A stretch of 64,000 bases of DNA from Candidatus Binatia bacterium (lineage in GTDB: Bacteria > Desulfobacterota > Binatia > UBA12015). The DNA lies in assembly GCA_029248525.1 (NCBI GenBank), contig JAQWJE010000039.1, positions 62,001 through 126,000 on the forward strand, written 5' to 3'. The translations under genes and the position numbers were made by a program. A model generated the notes under the pieces. That model ran no database searches, was not told the DNA's origin, and saw only the letters and a list, made by a program, of their open reading frames with translations. Shown here piece by piece: positions 37,397-46,264 of the stretch. Each line of letters opens with the position of its first letter. Positions within the stretch are counted from its first letter, which is position 1.

Positions 37397-39118
37397 TCAG
37401 AGTCCGAGAATCTTGTCATAGCGAGCGAGTCGGGTCGCATCACCGCTGAGAATGCGCTTGGCGTTGAACTCGACCTCCAGCATCTTGCGATTGATATAGG
37501 CCTCGGCCAAGGCACCTTTTTCCTCGGACGCATCAGCTTGGAAGAGGAGCTCGGTGCCGACCATGACCGAAATGATCATGTCGCAGATCCGTTTGGAGTT
37601 CAGCATCGCGTAGGAAATGTCTTCGAGCATCGTCGGTAGCGCGTTGCCGATGTCGGCAATGCCCTGGTTAAGCTGGGCCACTTGCTCCGGATGATTTTTG
37701 CGCAGGGATTTCAGGTCCTGCACGAGGCTGGCGAGTGCCGGGTCCAGAGCACCCTTGCCCATTTCCTTGAGCGCGAAGCTGGCTTGAATCTCCGATGTGC
37801 CTTCGTAGATCGTCGTGATGATCGAGTCCACGTGGTAGTGCGCGGCTGATGACTCTGCCATGAAGCCACTGCCCCCATGGATCTGAATACCCCGCCGGGA
37901 AACGTCATTGGCGACCTCAGTCGCGAGATATTTGCAGAGGGGAGTCAGGAAGCGAAGTAACTGCTGTCCGGACTCGAGTTCCGCTTGCAGGGTCACACGG
38001 TCGGTTTCATAGTCCTCGCGGTCAGATGCGAGGTATATTTCGGTTGCCTCCATCCGATCGGAAAGGGCGGCTGTTCGATAAAGCAGGGCGCGCGCGGCCT
38101 CGATTTCCATGGCCATCTGCGACAGCATGGATTTGATCAGAGGTTGCTGAATGATCGGAATACCGAATTGAACGCGGTCGGCCGCGTGAGCGCGCGCCTG
38201 GCGGTAGGCGGCCTCGGCGATGCCGAGACCCTGTGCCGCAACTCCGAGGCGTGCGGCATTCATCAAATCGAGCATCGCCCGGAAGCCGTTGCCGCGTTCG
38301 CCGAGCAGGAAGGCTTCCGCGTGATCGAATTCGACGGCGCAAGTGGGTGAACCGTGCAAACCCATCTTTTCTTCCACGCGAGAGACGCTGACTGTGTTTT
38401 TGCTTCCGTCGGGCAGGGTGACCGGGCAGAGCATCAGGTTCAGGCCGTTGGTGGTGCCCTTTGACTGGGCGTACGTTTCCGCATCGCGTGCGAGAACCAG
38501 ATGGACTTCCGCCCCTCCGTTCGTGATGTAAATTTTGCCGCCATCAATAAACCAACGTCCGTCGGTCAATTCGGCTTTCGTCGAGATGCTGCCCAGATCG
38601 GAACCTGCCTGCGGCTCGGTCAGATCCATGCACCCTGCGATCTCTCCCGACGCAAATTTCGGGAGGTAGCGCTGTTTGATTTCCTCGCTGCCGTATTTCT
38701 GGATGTCCGACGCCGCGCCAGCCGAGAGCCCGACGATCGTCATCAGGCTTGTGTCGGCTCTCGAGAGCATTTCCAGGTAGAAAATATTCAGGAGGTTCGG
38801 GAGGCCATAGCCGCCATATTCCGGCTTGAGCATCATGCAGGTCAGACCGGCATCTCGGAGCCGGTTGTACCCGGCCACGATATGCGCAGGTTTCTGAACA
38901 TCTCCGTCTTTCAATACGACTTCATCGTGCCATGCCGGCTTCGAGTCGGTCTCGATATCTTCGCAAATATCACCGAGGGAGGAGAGAACAGTTTTGTAAG
39001 TTTCGAGTTCCTCGCCGAGATCGACCGCCTCGGGTGATTTCAGACGGAAGAATCCCTCCCAGTCGACGCGTTTTTCGAGGAATATTGAGATGTCTTTGTG
39101 GAAAAATTCAGAACTCAT
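37397..39118 (-). CDS. Acyl-CoA dehydrogenase with C-terminal extension
   Basis: A 573-residue FAD flavoenzyme. It has GCMDLTEPQAGSDLGSISTKAEL (FAD/substrate), LNLMLCPVTLPDG, the GIQIHGGSGFMAE segment and the catalytic Glu in TIYEGTSEIQASF. About 100 residues beyond the usual fold (KGALDPALASLVQDL to the end) match the C-terminal domain of the larger FadE-type dehydrogenases (family of about 580-600 residues). It introduces the first double bond in acyl-CoA degradation and needs electron-transfer flavoprotein, which is not in this window. It diverges from the FIST gene across 149 bases. Confidence 0.95.
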   Translation of the reverse strand: MSSEFFHKDISIFLEKRVDWEGFFRLKSPEAVDLGEELETYKTVLSSLGDICEDIETDSKPAWHDEVVLKDGDVQKPAHIVAGYNRLRDAGLTCMMLKPEYGGYGLPNLLNIFYLEMLSRADTSLMTIVGLSAGAASDIQKYGSEEIKQRYLPKFASGEIAGCMDLTEPQAGSDLGSISTKAELTDGRWFIDGGKIYITNGGAEVHLVLARDAETYAQSKGTTNGLNLMLCPVTLPDGSKNTVSVSRVEEKMGLHGSPTCAVEFDHAEAFLLGERGNGFRAMLDLMNAARLGVAAQGLGIAEAAYRQARAHAADRVQFGIPIIQQPLIKSMLSQMAMEIEAARALLYRTAALSDRMEATEIYLASDREDYETDRVTLQAELESGQQLLRFLTPLCKYLATEVANDVSRRGIQIHGGSGFMAESSAAHYHVDSIITTIYEGTSEIQASFALKEMGKGALDPALASLVQDLKSLRKNHPEQVAQLNQGIADIGNALPTMLEDISYAMLNSKRICDMIISVMVGTELLFQADASEEKGALAEAYINRKMLEVEFNAKRILSGDATRLARYDKILGL

Positions 39119-39267
39119 AATAGTTATCTCCTGTCAGCCTCTCAAGACTACCACGCCCGGCCGGTGTGGCCACCCTCGGGATTACGTTCCGGGCTCATTT
39201 TCTGTGGGCAAAAAGTCGAGGCACTTCCGGGTTGCTCCGGGCGCGCTGTTGCCGTACCCAACGGTCG

Positions 39268-40449
39268 GTGAAGTGGTGTTCTGCGTTATCGACTGACGAG
39301 AATCTTGTCAGCGCCACACGTTCGGTGGTCGACGAGGTCCATGCGGGTATGGGCTCTCTTGAGCCGAATCTCGTGTTGATCTTCGTGTCCGAACAGCACG
39401 ATTCGCACTACCGAGAGGTCGCGGCGCTGGTTGGCGGCGAGTTTCCCGCAGCTCTGATCGTGGGCTGCACGGCAGGGGGCGTGATCGGCGGGGGGCAAGA
39501 AAAGGAATCTACCTGCGCACTTTCGCTGACCGCGGCTTCGTTGCCCGGCGTGACGTTGCGTCCCTTTCATATCGATGCCGAGGAACTGCCCGAGGCGGAG
39601 CGAGCGCCCGCGTTTTGGGAGGGCCGCTTCGGTTCTCCTCCCGATGAGACACCTTGCTTCCTTTTGTTTTCCGACCCGTATTCGATGAATATCGAGCGTC
39701 TGGTCGAGGGACTGGAGGCCGCCTATCCGGGCGTGCCTGCCATCGGGGGGATCGCCAGTGGTGGTCGTGCCCCCGGCGAAAATCTTCTCTATATCGGTAG
39801 TGATGTTCACCGCAGCGGGGCTGTGGGGATCGGTTTCTCGGGGAATATTACTCTCGAGACTGTGGTCTCTCAGGGTTGTCGACCGGTCGGCCTGCCGATG
39901 TTTGTCACTCGTTCGCGCGAAAATATATTGTTCGAACTCGATGGCCGGCCGGCTCTGCACGTTGCCGAGGAAGTCGTCGAGGGACTTGACGCGGGCGATC
40001 AAGCTGCCGCGAAGGGATCGTTGCTTCTGGGACTCGGGATGGGCGATGGGCAAGGACCTTTTAACAGAGGCGATTTTCTTGTGCGCAACCTTGTCGGTCG
40101 CGATGAGCCGTCTGGCGCTCTCGTTGTGGGCGCGATGCTGAGCGACAAGCAGGTCGTCCAGTTTCATTTGCGTGACGCCGGCGCGGCCAGAGAGGACCTG
40201 GCGGAGCGACTCGGGCGCGTAGGTTCGGATTTCTCGGGAGCCTTGCTCTTCTCCTGCTTGAGCCGTGGCGCCGGACTGTATGGGGTCTCGGATCATGATT
40301 CCGATCAGGTCCGCGCGCACTGCGGTGCGATCCCGGTTGCGGGATTTTTTGCCAACGGGGAAATCGGTCCGGTGGGTGGAGAAACCTTCGTGCACGGCTA
40401 CACGAGTGTCATCGGTCTGTTTCGCAGCCGCGATGAGGCAACAATCTAA
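39268..40449 (+). CDS. FIST-domain sensor protein
   Basis: The 393-residue protein has FIST_N (about 8-200: VGCTAGGVIGGGQE with the ligand-binding glycines, then LFSDPYSMNIERLVEGLEAAYPGVPAIGGIASGG) and FIST_C (about 210-385, ending HGYTSVIGLFR). FIST domains bind small ligands, possibly amino acids, in signalling proteins. No kinase, GGDEF or methyl-accepting partner is fused or adjacent, so its output is unknown. The GTG at 39268 is used since the sequence after it matches family N termini (ALSTDEN); no Shine-Dalgarno is seen. It converges with the AlkP gene, the stops overlapping by 4 bases. Confidence 0.88.
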   Translation: MKWCSALSTDENLVSATRSVVDEVHAGMGSLEPNLVLIFVSEQHDSHYREVAALVGGEFPAALIVGCTAGGVIGGGQEKESTCALSLTAASLPGVTLRPFHIDAEELPEAERAPAFWEGRFGSPPDETPCFLLFSDPYSMNIERLVEGLEAAYPGVPAIGGIASGGRAPGENLLYIGSDVHRSGAVGIGFSGNITLETVVSQGCRPVGLPMFVTRSRENILFELDGRPALHVAEEVVEGLDAGDQAAAKGSLLLGLGMGDGQGPFNRGDFLVRNLVGRDEPSGALVVGAMLSDKQVVQFHLRDAGAAREDLAERLGRVGSDFSGALLFSCLSRGAGLYGVSDHDSDQVRAHCGAIPVAGFFANGEIGPVGGETFVHGYTSVIGLFRSRDEATI

Positions 40450-42509
40450 TCCAGATAACCAAGCGCACGGAGGGACTCCTCCATCCGCTGCGGGATGCCC
40501 TGCGTTTCGCTGGTGCCGTTCGGGTTGCCTGCGCTCGCCTCGGCGAGCGCGGCCCGGATCGCCGAGCTTTCTCGTTTGTGGTCGTCGAGGACCTTCTGAC
40601 GATCGGCGGGCAAGCTGGGGCTCTTGATCGTATGCCACTCGAACGGGTCGGTCTTTAATTCGTAATTTCGAGTTTCAGCGCGTGTGGATGTGGACTTCCA
40701 TTCGCGGTTGCGGGCTCCGATTGCATCATTTTGATACCATGCAAAAAATACATCCCGGTCATCTGGAATGGGTGTCCCGGACATCGCAGAGCGCAGGCTT
40801 TCGCCTTGGCCCTGGGCGAGTTCCGGAAGGTTCAGAAGGTCAAGAAGGGTCGGGGCGACATCGGTCAGGCTGACGCTTCCGGGTATACGGACATCCGCAG
40901 GCACCCCCGGCCCGCGCAGGATCAGCGGGATCCTGAGTTGCTCATCGTGGTGCGCAAATCCGTGGCCGGGCAGACTATGTTCGCCGAAGGATTCGCCGTG
41001 GTCCGATAGGAGTACGATGAGCGTATTGTCCATCAGTCCCGTCTCCTCGAGGACGGTGAGAAGTCCATCCACCAAAGAGTCGGCCTCGCGAATGGTTCGA
41101 TCATATCGATCGACATTTTTATGTTGGACGTCGGGCACGTAGGGCGGCGGCCCTCCCTCCGCCCAATGGTTGTCGCCGCGGAACATCGCGTCGAATTCAG
41201 GGCTCGAGTCGTAAGGATCATGCGTCTGGTAAGTGTGCAGGAAAAGAAAGAATTGTTGCTCGCGATTTTCTCGCAGATAGGAAGCTGCATTCGCAAAGCT
41301 GGTCGGGCCGAGTTTTTCTTGCACCACCGACCGCTCGGTAAATGCGTCGAAGCCGCGCCAGAAACCAAACAACCCCGAGATCAAGGCATTCTCGGTAATC
41401 GCGTCTGTTTGGTAGCCGGCATCTCGCAGGTTTTCTGCGAGGGTGGTGATCGAACTCCCCGGACTCAAACGGCCGCGGGTGGGTTGGGCCTCGGGGTAGA
41501 GGCCTGTGAACAGGGACAGGTGGGAGACATCCGTTTGCGGAAACGTACTGAAGGCTTCGAGGAAGGTGGTTCCCTCGGCGATCAGTCGTGTGTCGATGGT
41601 GGGTGTGGTTTGGCGGGGATAGCCGTATCCCGACATATGATCCGCGCGCAGCGTGTCCAGAGAGACCATCAGAAGGTTTGGCCGCACGGATGGACCGGGC
41701 GTTTTCACAAGGATCTCCGGCCATGCCCAGATCCCTTTTGTCGAGGGTTCCCCCTGCAGCGAGCGCACTTCCAACCGGAGTCGACAGTTGAGTCCGCCTT
41801 TGGAAATCCCGACGCGTGCTTGCTCCCAGGAATCACCCGAGCCGTCGATACGTTGCTCCGTGTCGAGGATGAGCATGGACGCTCGTCCGTCGCAGTTCAA
41901 GCTGGCCTGGTATCGGAGCTGCGGCCTGGCGTGGCCGGCAGCCGGTTTTGTCGATCCGAAAAAGAGCCGAATCTCCGACCCGTTTGGTAGGGGGAAGCTC
42001 TCGCTTTCTTGCACGCTCGGGCTTGGTTGCGTCAAGAATACCCGAGCGTTGACGAATCCTGTGACCTCGGCCCCACGCTCGTCGCGAATGGAGATCGTGT
42101 AGCCATCCTTCCCCTCGTCGAGGGACCATCCGCTCTCGAGGCGCCGCCAGAAAACCTTTTCGCGCAATGTCCCGGCGAGGCTCGGAACATCGGTTCCGAG
42201 CGAGGTGAAGGTCTGAATGCTGAGGTTGGCGCGCGGAATGTCTTCGGACGCGATGTCGAGTTTGAATTGAGCGACCCCGTCAACGAGAGGAACGCCGGTT
42301 TTCTCGATATGGAGATCCTCGGCGAGTACGCCCAGGACGGGTCTGGCTGTGGCCCCGATGATCGCACGAGCGACAGGCTGGCCCTGCGGTAACCCGAAGC
42401 GCTCAGGCCCGAGCCGTTCCTGAACCACCCATCGCGGCTCCGGTTCGCTGCAGCCGCTGTTGAGCAGGAAGGCGGTGGCGACGGCAGCGATGGCGTGAAT
42501 CCACTTCAT
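40446..42509 (-). CDS. Sulfatase/alkaline-phosphatase-superfamily enzyme, membrane-tethered
   Basis: A 687-residue exported protein. The N terminus (MKWIHAIAAVATAFLLNSGC) is a signal peptide ending with LNSGC, a loose lipobox. After an approximately 290-residue N-terminal region without a recognised fold, the AlkP superfamily domain starts at NLLMVSLDTLRADHMSGYG (metal-binding Asp), has Thr326 at the nucleophile place in QTDVSHLSLFTG (not Cys or Ser of classical sulfatases), LLSDHGESFGEHSLPGHG, and ends with LRALGYLD, as does the fusion protein at 53-56 kb. It probably hydrolyses or transfers a phosphate, sulfate or phospho-headgroup ester. ATG 42509 has GGAAG five bases before. It follows the hot-dog gene after 7 bases in one operon. 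Confidence 0.88.
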   Translation of the reverse strand: MKWIHAIAAVATAFLLNSGCSEPEPRWVVQERLGPERFGLPQGQPVARAIIGATARPVLGVLAEDLHIEKTGVPLVDGVAQFKLDIASEDIPRANLSIQTFTSLGTDVPSLAGTLREKVFWRRLESGWSLDEGKDGYTISIRDERGAEVTGFVNARVFLTQPSPSVQESESFPLPNGSEIRLFFGSTKPAAGHARPQLRYQASLNCDGRASMLILDTEQRIDGSGDSWEQARVGISKGGLNCRLRLEVRSLQGEPSTKGIWAWPEILVKTPGPSVRPNLLMVSLDTLRADHMSGYGYPRQTTPTIDTRLIAEGTTFLEAFSTFPQTDVSHLSLFTGLYPEAQPTRGRLSPGSSITTLAENLRDAGYQTDAITENALISGLFGFWRGFDAFTERSVVQEKLGPTSFANAASYLRENREQQFFLFLHTYQTHDPYDSSPEFDAMFRGDNHWAEGGPPPYVPDVQHKNVDRYDRTIREADSLVDGLLTVLEETGLMDNTLIVLLSDHGESFGEHSLPGHGFAHHDEQLRIPLILRGPGVPADVRIPGSVSLTDVAPTLLDLLNLPELAQGQGESLRSAMSGTPIPDDRDVFFAWYQNDAIGARNREWKSTSTRAETRNYELKTDPFEWHTIKSPSLPADRQKVLDDHKRESSAIRAALAEASAGNPNGTSETQGIPQRMEESLRALGYLD

Positions 42510-42516
42510 CAGCTTC

Positions 42517-43329
42517 CTACTTTCGCAGATACAGGCTGGCTGCGGACACCCGGGTGTCTCCTCGCCAAGTTTCGAGACGAAAGGCAAGCTCCCCATCTGC
42601 GCCATCGAGTTCTTTCACGCGGAAGTCCAATTCTTCCCCGGGCCCGCTAAACGCACGTATCTTCACGCCGCTGACCTTGATGATCTCCGGCAGGGAGCCA
42701 TCGGCGCGAGCGGCATAGGCGCGCCTGGTTGCGTCGATCTGGGTTTGCAGAAGCAGAGTCGCCGGAAAGACCGGTTGCCTCGGAAAGTGATCGGCGTAGA
42801 TGGCAGACTCGGACGGAAGTCGAAACGAGGCGCTGAATCCTTCACCGGCAATCACCGGCTGGCACGTGATCTCGGGCTCGTAATCCTCGGGAACCACTGG
42901 TGGCCGGGGTGGTATTCCTGCCCCGCAGAGAAGCTCATAAAGATTTTCGATGCGTGCCTTGTCATCAAATTCCTCAATCGGGAGGAGGGGCCCAATCGCT
43001 CGCTGCAGGGTCAGGCAGACCTCGCCATCGCAATTGGCGGATCCTTGGTAGGAGATGGCTTGATGCCGAATCGAAGTCACCTTCACCTCGATTTCGATCG
43101 GCATACCGGCGCGGGGGACTCGGAAGACTTCGACCAGGCCCGCGGACGCAGCAACTGGCCGGTAGTCGAATTTCAGCTGCGGCATAGCCGTCCACGAAGC
43201 GAGTTGCCCGACGGCTTCTACCAGCAGGCCAAGCGGGAGGACTTCGGTCGGGAAAGAAGGCCGGTGAATTCCTTCGGCGCGCTCACCCGGACGAATGCAT
43301 GTGATTTGATCAACCAGTTGGAAAGACAT
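42517..43329 (-). CDS. Tandem hot-dog fold protein, FabA/FabZ-like
   Basis: The 270-residue protein consists of two hot-dog domains. In the C-terminal one (about 150-270), ADHFPRQPVFPATLLLQTQ matches the FabZ active-site strand: His181 is kept but the catalytic Glu is replaced by Gln195. In the N-terminal one (about 1-130), SFPTEVLPLGLLVEAVGQL keeps the Glu (Glu38) but has Ser25 in place of His. The two halves together thus contain one complete His/Glu pair, as would be needed if the pair act as one dehydratase/isomerase site. It is a 3-hydroxyacyl-ACP dehydratase-like or acyl-carrier handling enzyme. Next gene: the AlkP-superfamily enzyme. Confidence 0.75.
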   Translation of the reverse strand: MSFQLVDQITCIRPGERAEGIHRPSFPTEVLPLGLLVEAVGQLASWTAMPQLKFDYRPVAASAGLVEVFRVPRAGMPIEIEVKVTSIRHQAISYQGSANCDGEVCLTLQRAIGPLLPIEEFDDKARIENLYELLCGAGIPPRPPVVPEDYEPEITCQPVIAGEGFSASFRLPSESAIYADHFPRQPVFPATLLLQTQIDATRRAYAARADGSLPEIIKVSGVKIRAFSGPGEELDFRVKELDGADGELAFRLETWRGDTRVSAASLYLRK

Positions 43330-43418
43330 TTCTACAAGCCTGAAAATGCTTTAGCATAAAATTCTGGAGGTTCTCGATTGTGTGCAGACCTCCGGAGCGG
43401 ATCGAGGCAAGTTCAACT

Positions 43419-45434
43419 ATGAAACTTCAGAAGAATCCAGTGGTTCGGGGCATTTGGGCTCTGGCGTTCTGCGTCATTCTGCCAGTGAGCGCGATAGCGG
43501 GGGATGGTCTCGAGCGCGCGTTGGCCAAGGGCGAAGAGGTGCGAGTGCTGGTGCGCATGGCGTTGCCTGAGGCGCCTTCCAAGGCACGCGGCATGAGCCG
43601 GGAGACCGGACGGCGTGAGCGTATCGCCCGGGCGGGGCGTCGCGTGGCAGAGCGGCTTGGTCGGCGAGGCTCTGCTCGTGTGGTACGTCGTTTCTCAGAC
43701 GTCCCCTGGATGGCGCTCGCCGCCGATGCGAGTGCGGTGGCCGCTCTAAGAGCCTCTCCCGACGTGACTTATGTCGGTCTGGACCGCCTCGAGCGTATTT
43801 CTCTTCTGGAATCGACGCCCTTGATCGGCGCTACAAAACTGAACCAGGAAGGACTTCGCGGCAAGGGATGGTCCATCGCGATCATTGATACCGGGGTGGA
43901 TGCAAGCCACCCATTTTTGGGCGGCCGGGTCGTGCGCGAGGCTTGTTTCTCCCTCGAGGGTAGCTGTCCTGACGGTTCTACCCAAATGATCGGTCCAGGG
44001 GCCGCCGAACCCTGTGACTTCGCGCCCGATGCCTGCGCGCACGGGACACACGTGGCGGGCGCGGCGGCCGGCAGCGGACGGACCGGGTTCGGGGTGGCGC
44101 CAGAGTCCGATCTGATCGCGATTCAGATTTTCACCGAATTTACAGGCGAGGATTGCGAAGACGCCGGGGAGGACCCGTGCGCGCTGTCCTACCTCTCGGA
44201 CATCGCGCTGGCGCTGGAGCATGTCTACTCCCTGCGCAACGAGATGCCAATCGCGGCCGTGAACCTCAGTCTGGGTGGCGATTTGTTCTCGTCCGTCAGC
44301 GAATGCGAGGCGGCAGATCCCCGCACCGAGATCGTGGGCCTGTTGCGGGATGCAGGGATCGCTGTGGTTGCAGCGGCCGGGAACGAGGGTTCCTCCGATT
44401 CGCTGACGACTCCGGCCTGTCTGGGGGATGTGTTGAGCGTATCGTCGAGCACGGATGCGGACGATATCTCGTCTTTCTCGAACACCGCGCCTTTTTTGGA
44501 CTTCTTCGCGCCCGGGGACCGGATCGTATCGGCATTCCCGGGCGGTTCATATCGTTCCGCATCGGGATCCTCGCAGGCCACGCCACATATCTCAGGCGCC
44601 TACGCGCTTCTCTTTGAAGGTCTGGGGCGCTCCGAACTTGAGCTCGCGACTGAAGCTCTGCGTGTATCTGGCGTGCCGATCGTCGACTCTCTATCTGGCA
44701 ACAGTTTTCCCCGAGTGCAGCTCGATTCGGCGATCGAGCTGCTCGAGAGGGATCGCCGCGCGACTGGTCTGCAAATTACTCCCGATCGGAAGCGGACGTT
44801 GCTCAGCAAGGATCTTGCGAACGAGAGATGGGCGATCGTGCTGAATGCGGATGACGGCACGGTCTCGGGGAATGTTTTTCTCGACAATGGCGGCGAACCC
44901 GCCTTCGTTTCGTGCGAGGGGATAGGTGACGACGGGGCAGCTGATCCGGCAAGCCGGCAACTGCGATTTGCATGCGAGGGCGCGCCCAAATGTGCCGGGG
45001 CCTGCTCGACGGAAGATTGGGCTGCGCTTGGTTCGGTCGAACTTCCGGGGGCCTTCTTCCTCCCCCGGGATCGGTACCCCTTGCCGTCGCGCACGACTCG
45101 CAACGGAGCGGCGGCCTCGGATTCCAGTGCAGGTGTTCGGGAGATCAAGTCTCGCGGTCGAACCTTGATCAGCAAGGACGCCGGCGGCAAGCGCTGGGCC
45201 ATCGCCTGGAACGAGGACGGTACAGTTACCGGCAACGTCTACGACCCTGCCGGAGGGCCGCCCCAATTTGTCTGGTGCGCTCCGCTTGGCGACGATGGAA
45301 ATAGTTCGTTGGCGGATCGAGTCTACCGGTTCCGGTGCGAAGGAGCCGACCCGTGTTTTGCCGATACCTGTGGTCCCGATACGTGGACGAATATCGGGGA
45401 GGTTGCCTTGCCCGGGTCTTTCTTTCAGCCCTGA
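43419..45434 (+). CDS. Secreted subtilisin-like (S8) serine protease with duplicated C-terminal domain
   Basis: The 671-residue protein has a signal peptide (cut near residue 29, AIA|GDG), an inhibitor I9-type propeptide up to about 135, and a peptidase domain with catalytic Asp157 (IIDTGVD), His208 (HGTHVAG) and Ser385 (GSSQATP, an uncommon form of GTSMA). Several Cys pairs in the catalytic part suggest an exported, disulfide-bonded enzyme. Two C-terminal modules of about 95 residues (455-549 and 575-671) are homologous to each other. GAGG is 11 bases upstream of ATG 43419; ATG 43380 is the alternative. Stop overlaps rmlD by 10 bases. Confidence 0.9.
   Translation: MKLQKNPVVRGIWALAFCVILPVSAIAGDGLERALAKGEEVRVLVRMALPEAPSKARGMSRETGRRERIARAGRRVAERLGRRGSARVVRRFSDVPWMALAADASAVAALRASPDVTYVGLDRLERISLLESTPLIGATKLNQEGLRGKGWSIAIIDTGVDASHPFLGGRVVREACFSLEGSCPDGSTQMIGPGAAEPCDFAPDACAHGTHVAGAAAGSGRTGFGVAPESDLIAIQIFTEFTGEDCEDAGEDPCALSYLSDIALALEHVYSLRNEMPIAAVNLSLGGDLFSSVSECEAADPRTEIVGLLRDAGIAVVAAAGNEGSSDSLTTPACLGDVLSVSSSTDADDISSFSNTAPFLDFFAPGDRIVSAFPGGSYRSASGSSQATPHISGAYALLFEGLGRSELELATEALRVSGVPIVDSLSGNSFPRVQLDSAIELLERDRRATGLQITPDRKRTLLSKDLANERWAIVLNADDGTVSGNVFLDNGGEPAFVSCEGIGDDGAADPASRQLRFACEGAPKCAGACSTEDWAALGSVELPGAFFLPRDRYPLPSRTTRNGAAASDSSAGVREIKSRGRTLISKDAGGKRWAIAWNEDGTVTGNVYDPAGGPPQFVWCAPLGDDGNSSLADRVYRFRCEGADPCFADTCGPDTWTNIGEVALPGSFFQP
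44781..45065 (+). repeat. C-terminal module 1 of the S8 protease
   Basis: Codes for residues 455-549. It shares RTLLSKD, WAIVLNADDGTVSGNVF, DDG, RFACEG, CAGAC and W..LGSVELPGAFF with module 2 and has four matching Cys positions. No known domain was recognised. Confidence 0.75.
45141..45431 (+). repeat. C-terminal module 2 of the S8 protease
   Basis: Codes for residues 575-671. The pattern RTLISKD, WAIAWNEDGTVTGNVY, GDDG, RFRCEG, CFADTC and W.NIGEVALPGSFF follows that of module 1, including the four cysteines. Confidence 0.75.
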
Positions 45435-46264
45435 GGGACTTCTTCGAGCTTGGCGCAGAAAGTTGCCAGGCCCTCTTGCCAGCTCGGCAGTTCAATCGGC
45501 GGATTGCGACTCGTACTGAGGGGGGCATAAGCCGGGCGGTGGGCCGGTCTGGGAAATGCTTCGGTGGCTACTGGCGAGACCTCGACATCGATTTTCAGGT
45601 TCTCGAGCAGCGCTCGGGTAAAGTGGAACCAACTCGTCTCTCCTCGACCAGCCATATGCCATGTCCCATAAGCGGTTTGGGTCATCAGCCGCGCGATTCC
45701 TTCCGCGAGATGCGGCGCGTAGGTCGGCGATCCTATCTGGTCGTCAACCACTCGCAGGGGCCCGTTGGCCGCCAGGCGGATCATGGTGCGTGGAAAGTTG
45801 TTTCCCTGTTCGTGGAACACCCATGCGGTGCGTACGATATGGTGGCGCGGGTTGATCCTCCTCACAGCTTCTTCGCCTGCGAGCTTGCTGGCCCCATAGA
45901 CGGAACGAGGCCGGGGCGTGTCGGTTTCGACGTAGGGTCGGCCGGTTTCTCCGTCGAAAACGTAATCGGTGGAGACATGAACCAAAATGGATTGGCAGGC
46001 TGCGGTCGCGACTGCCAGATTTCGGGGGCCTATGGCATTTGTGCGATAGGCCGCCGCGATATCGGTTTCGCTCCTGTCAACCTGATTCCAGGCCGCCGCG
46101 TTGACGACGATATCCGGGCTGTGTCGGCCGATCATCTCGGCGACGTTCTCCGCGTTGGCGATATCGAGAGTCTTTCGACTGCAAGCAACGACTTCGTGAT
46201 CGCGGAGAGCTTCGGGGAGGGATCGGCCCAGCTGGCCGTCGGCACCTGCGACCAGGATTTTCAT
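45425..46264 (-). CDS. rmlD: dTDP-4-dehydrorhamnose reductase
   Basis: The 279-residue SDR performs the last step of dTDP-L-rhamnose synthesis. It has the glycine motif ILVAGADGQLGRSL at the N terminus, STDYVFDGETGRPYVETD, and the catalytic Tyr-x3-Lys YGASKLAGEE. The start overlaps the stop of rmlC by 4 bases (ATGA). It is last in the rmlBACD gene set and runs tail to tail with the S8 protease gene. Confidence 0.96.
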   Translation of the reverse strand: MKILVAGADGQLGRSLPEALRDHEVVACSRKTLDIANAENVAEMIGRHSPDIVVNAAAWNQVDRSETDIAAAYRTNAIGPRNLAVATAACQSILVHVSTDYVFDGETGRPYVETDTPRPRSVYGASKLAGEEAVRRINPRHHIVRTAWVFHEQGNNFPRTMIRLAANGPLRVVDDQIGSPTYAPHLAEGIARLMTQTAYGTWHMAGRGETSWFHFTRALLENLKIDVEVSPVATEAFPRPAHRPAYAPLSTSRNPPIELPSWQEGLATFCAKLEEVPQG

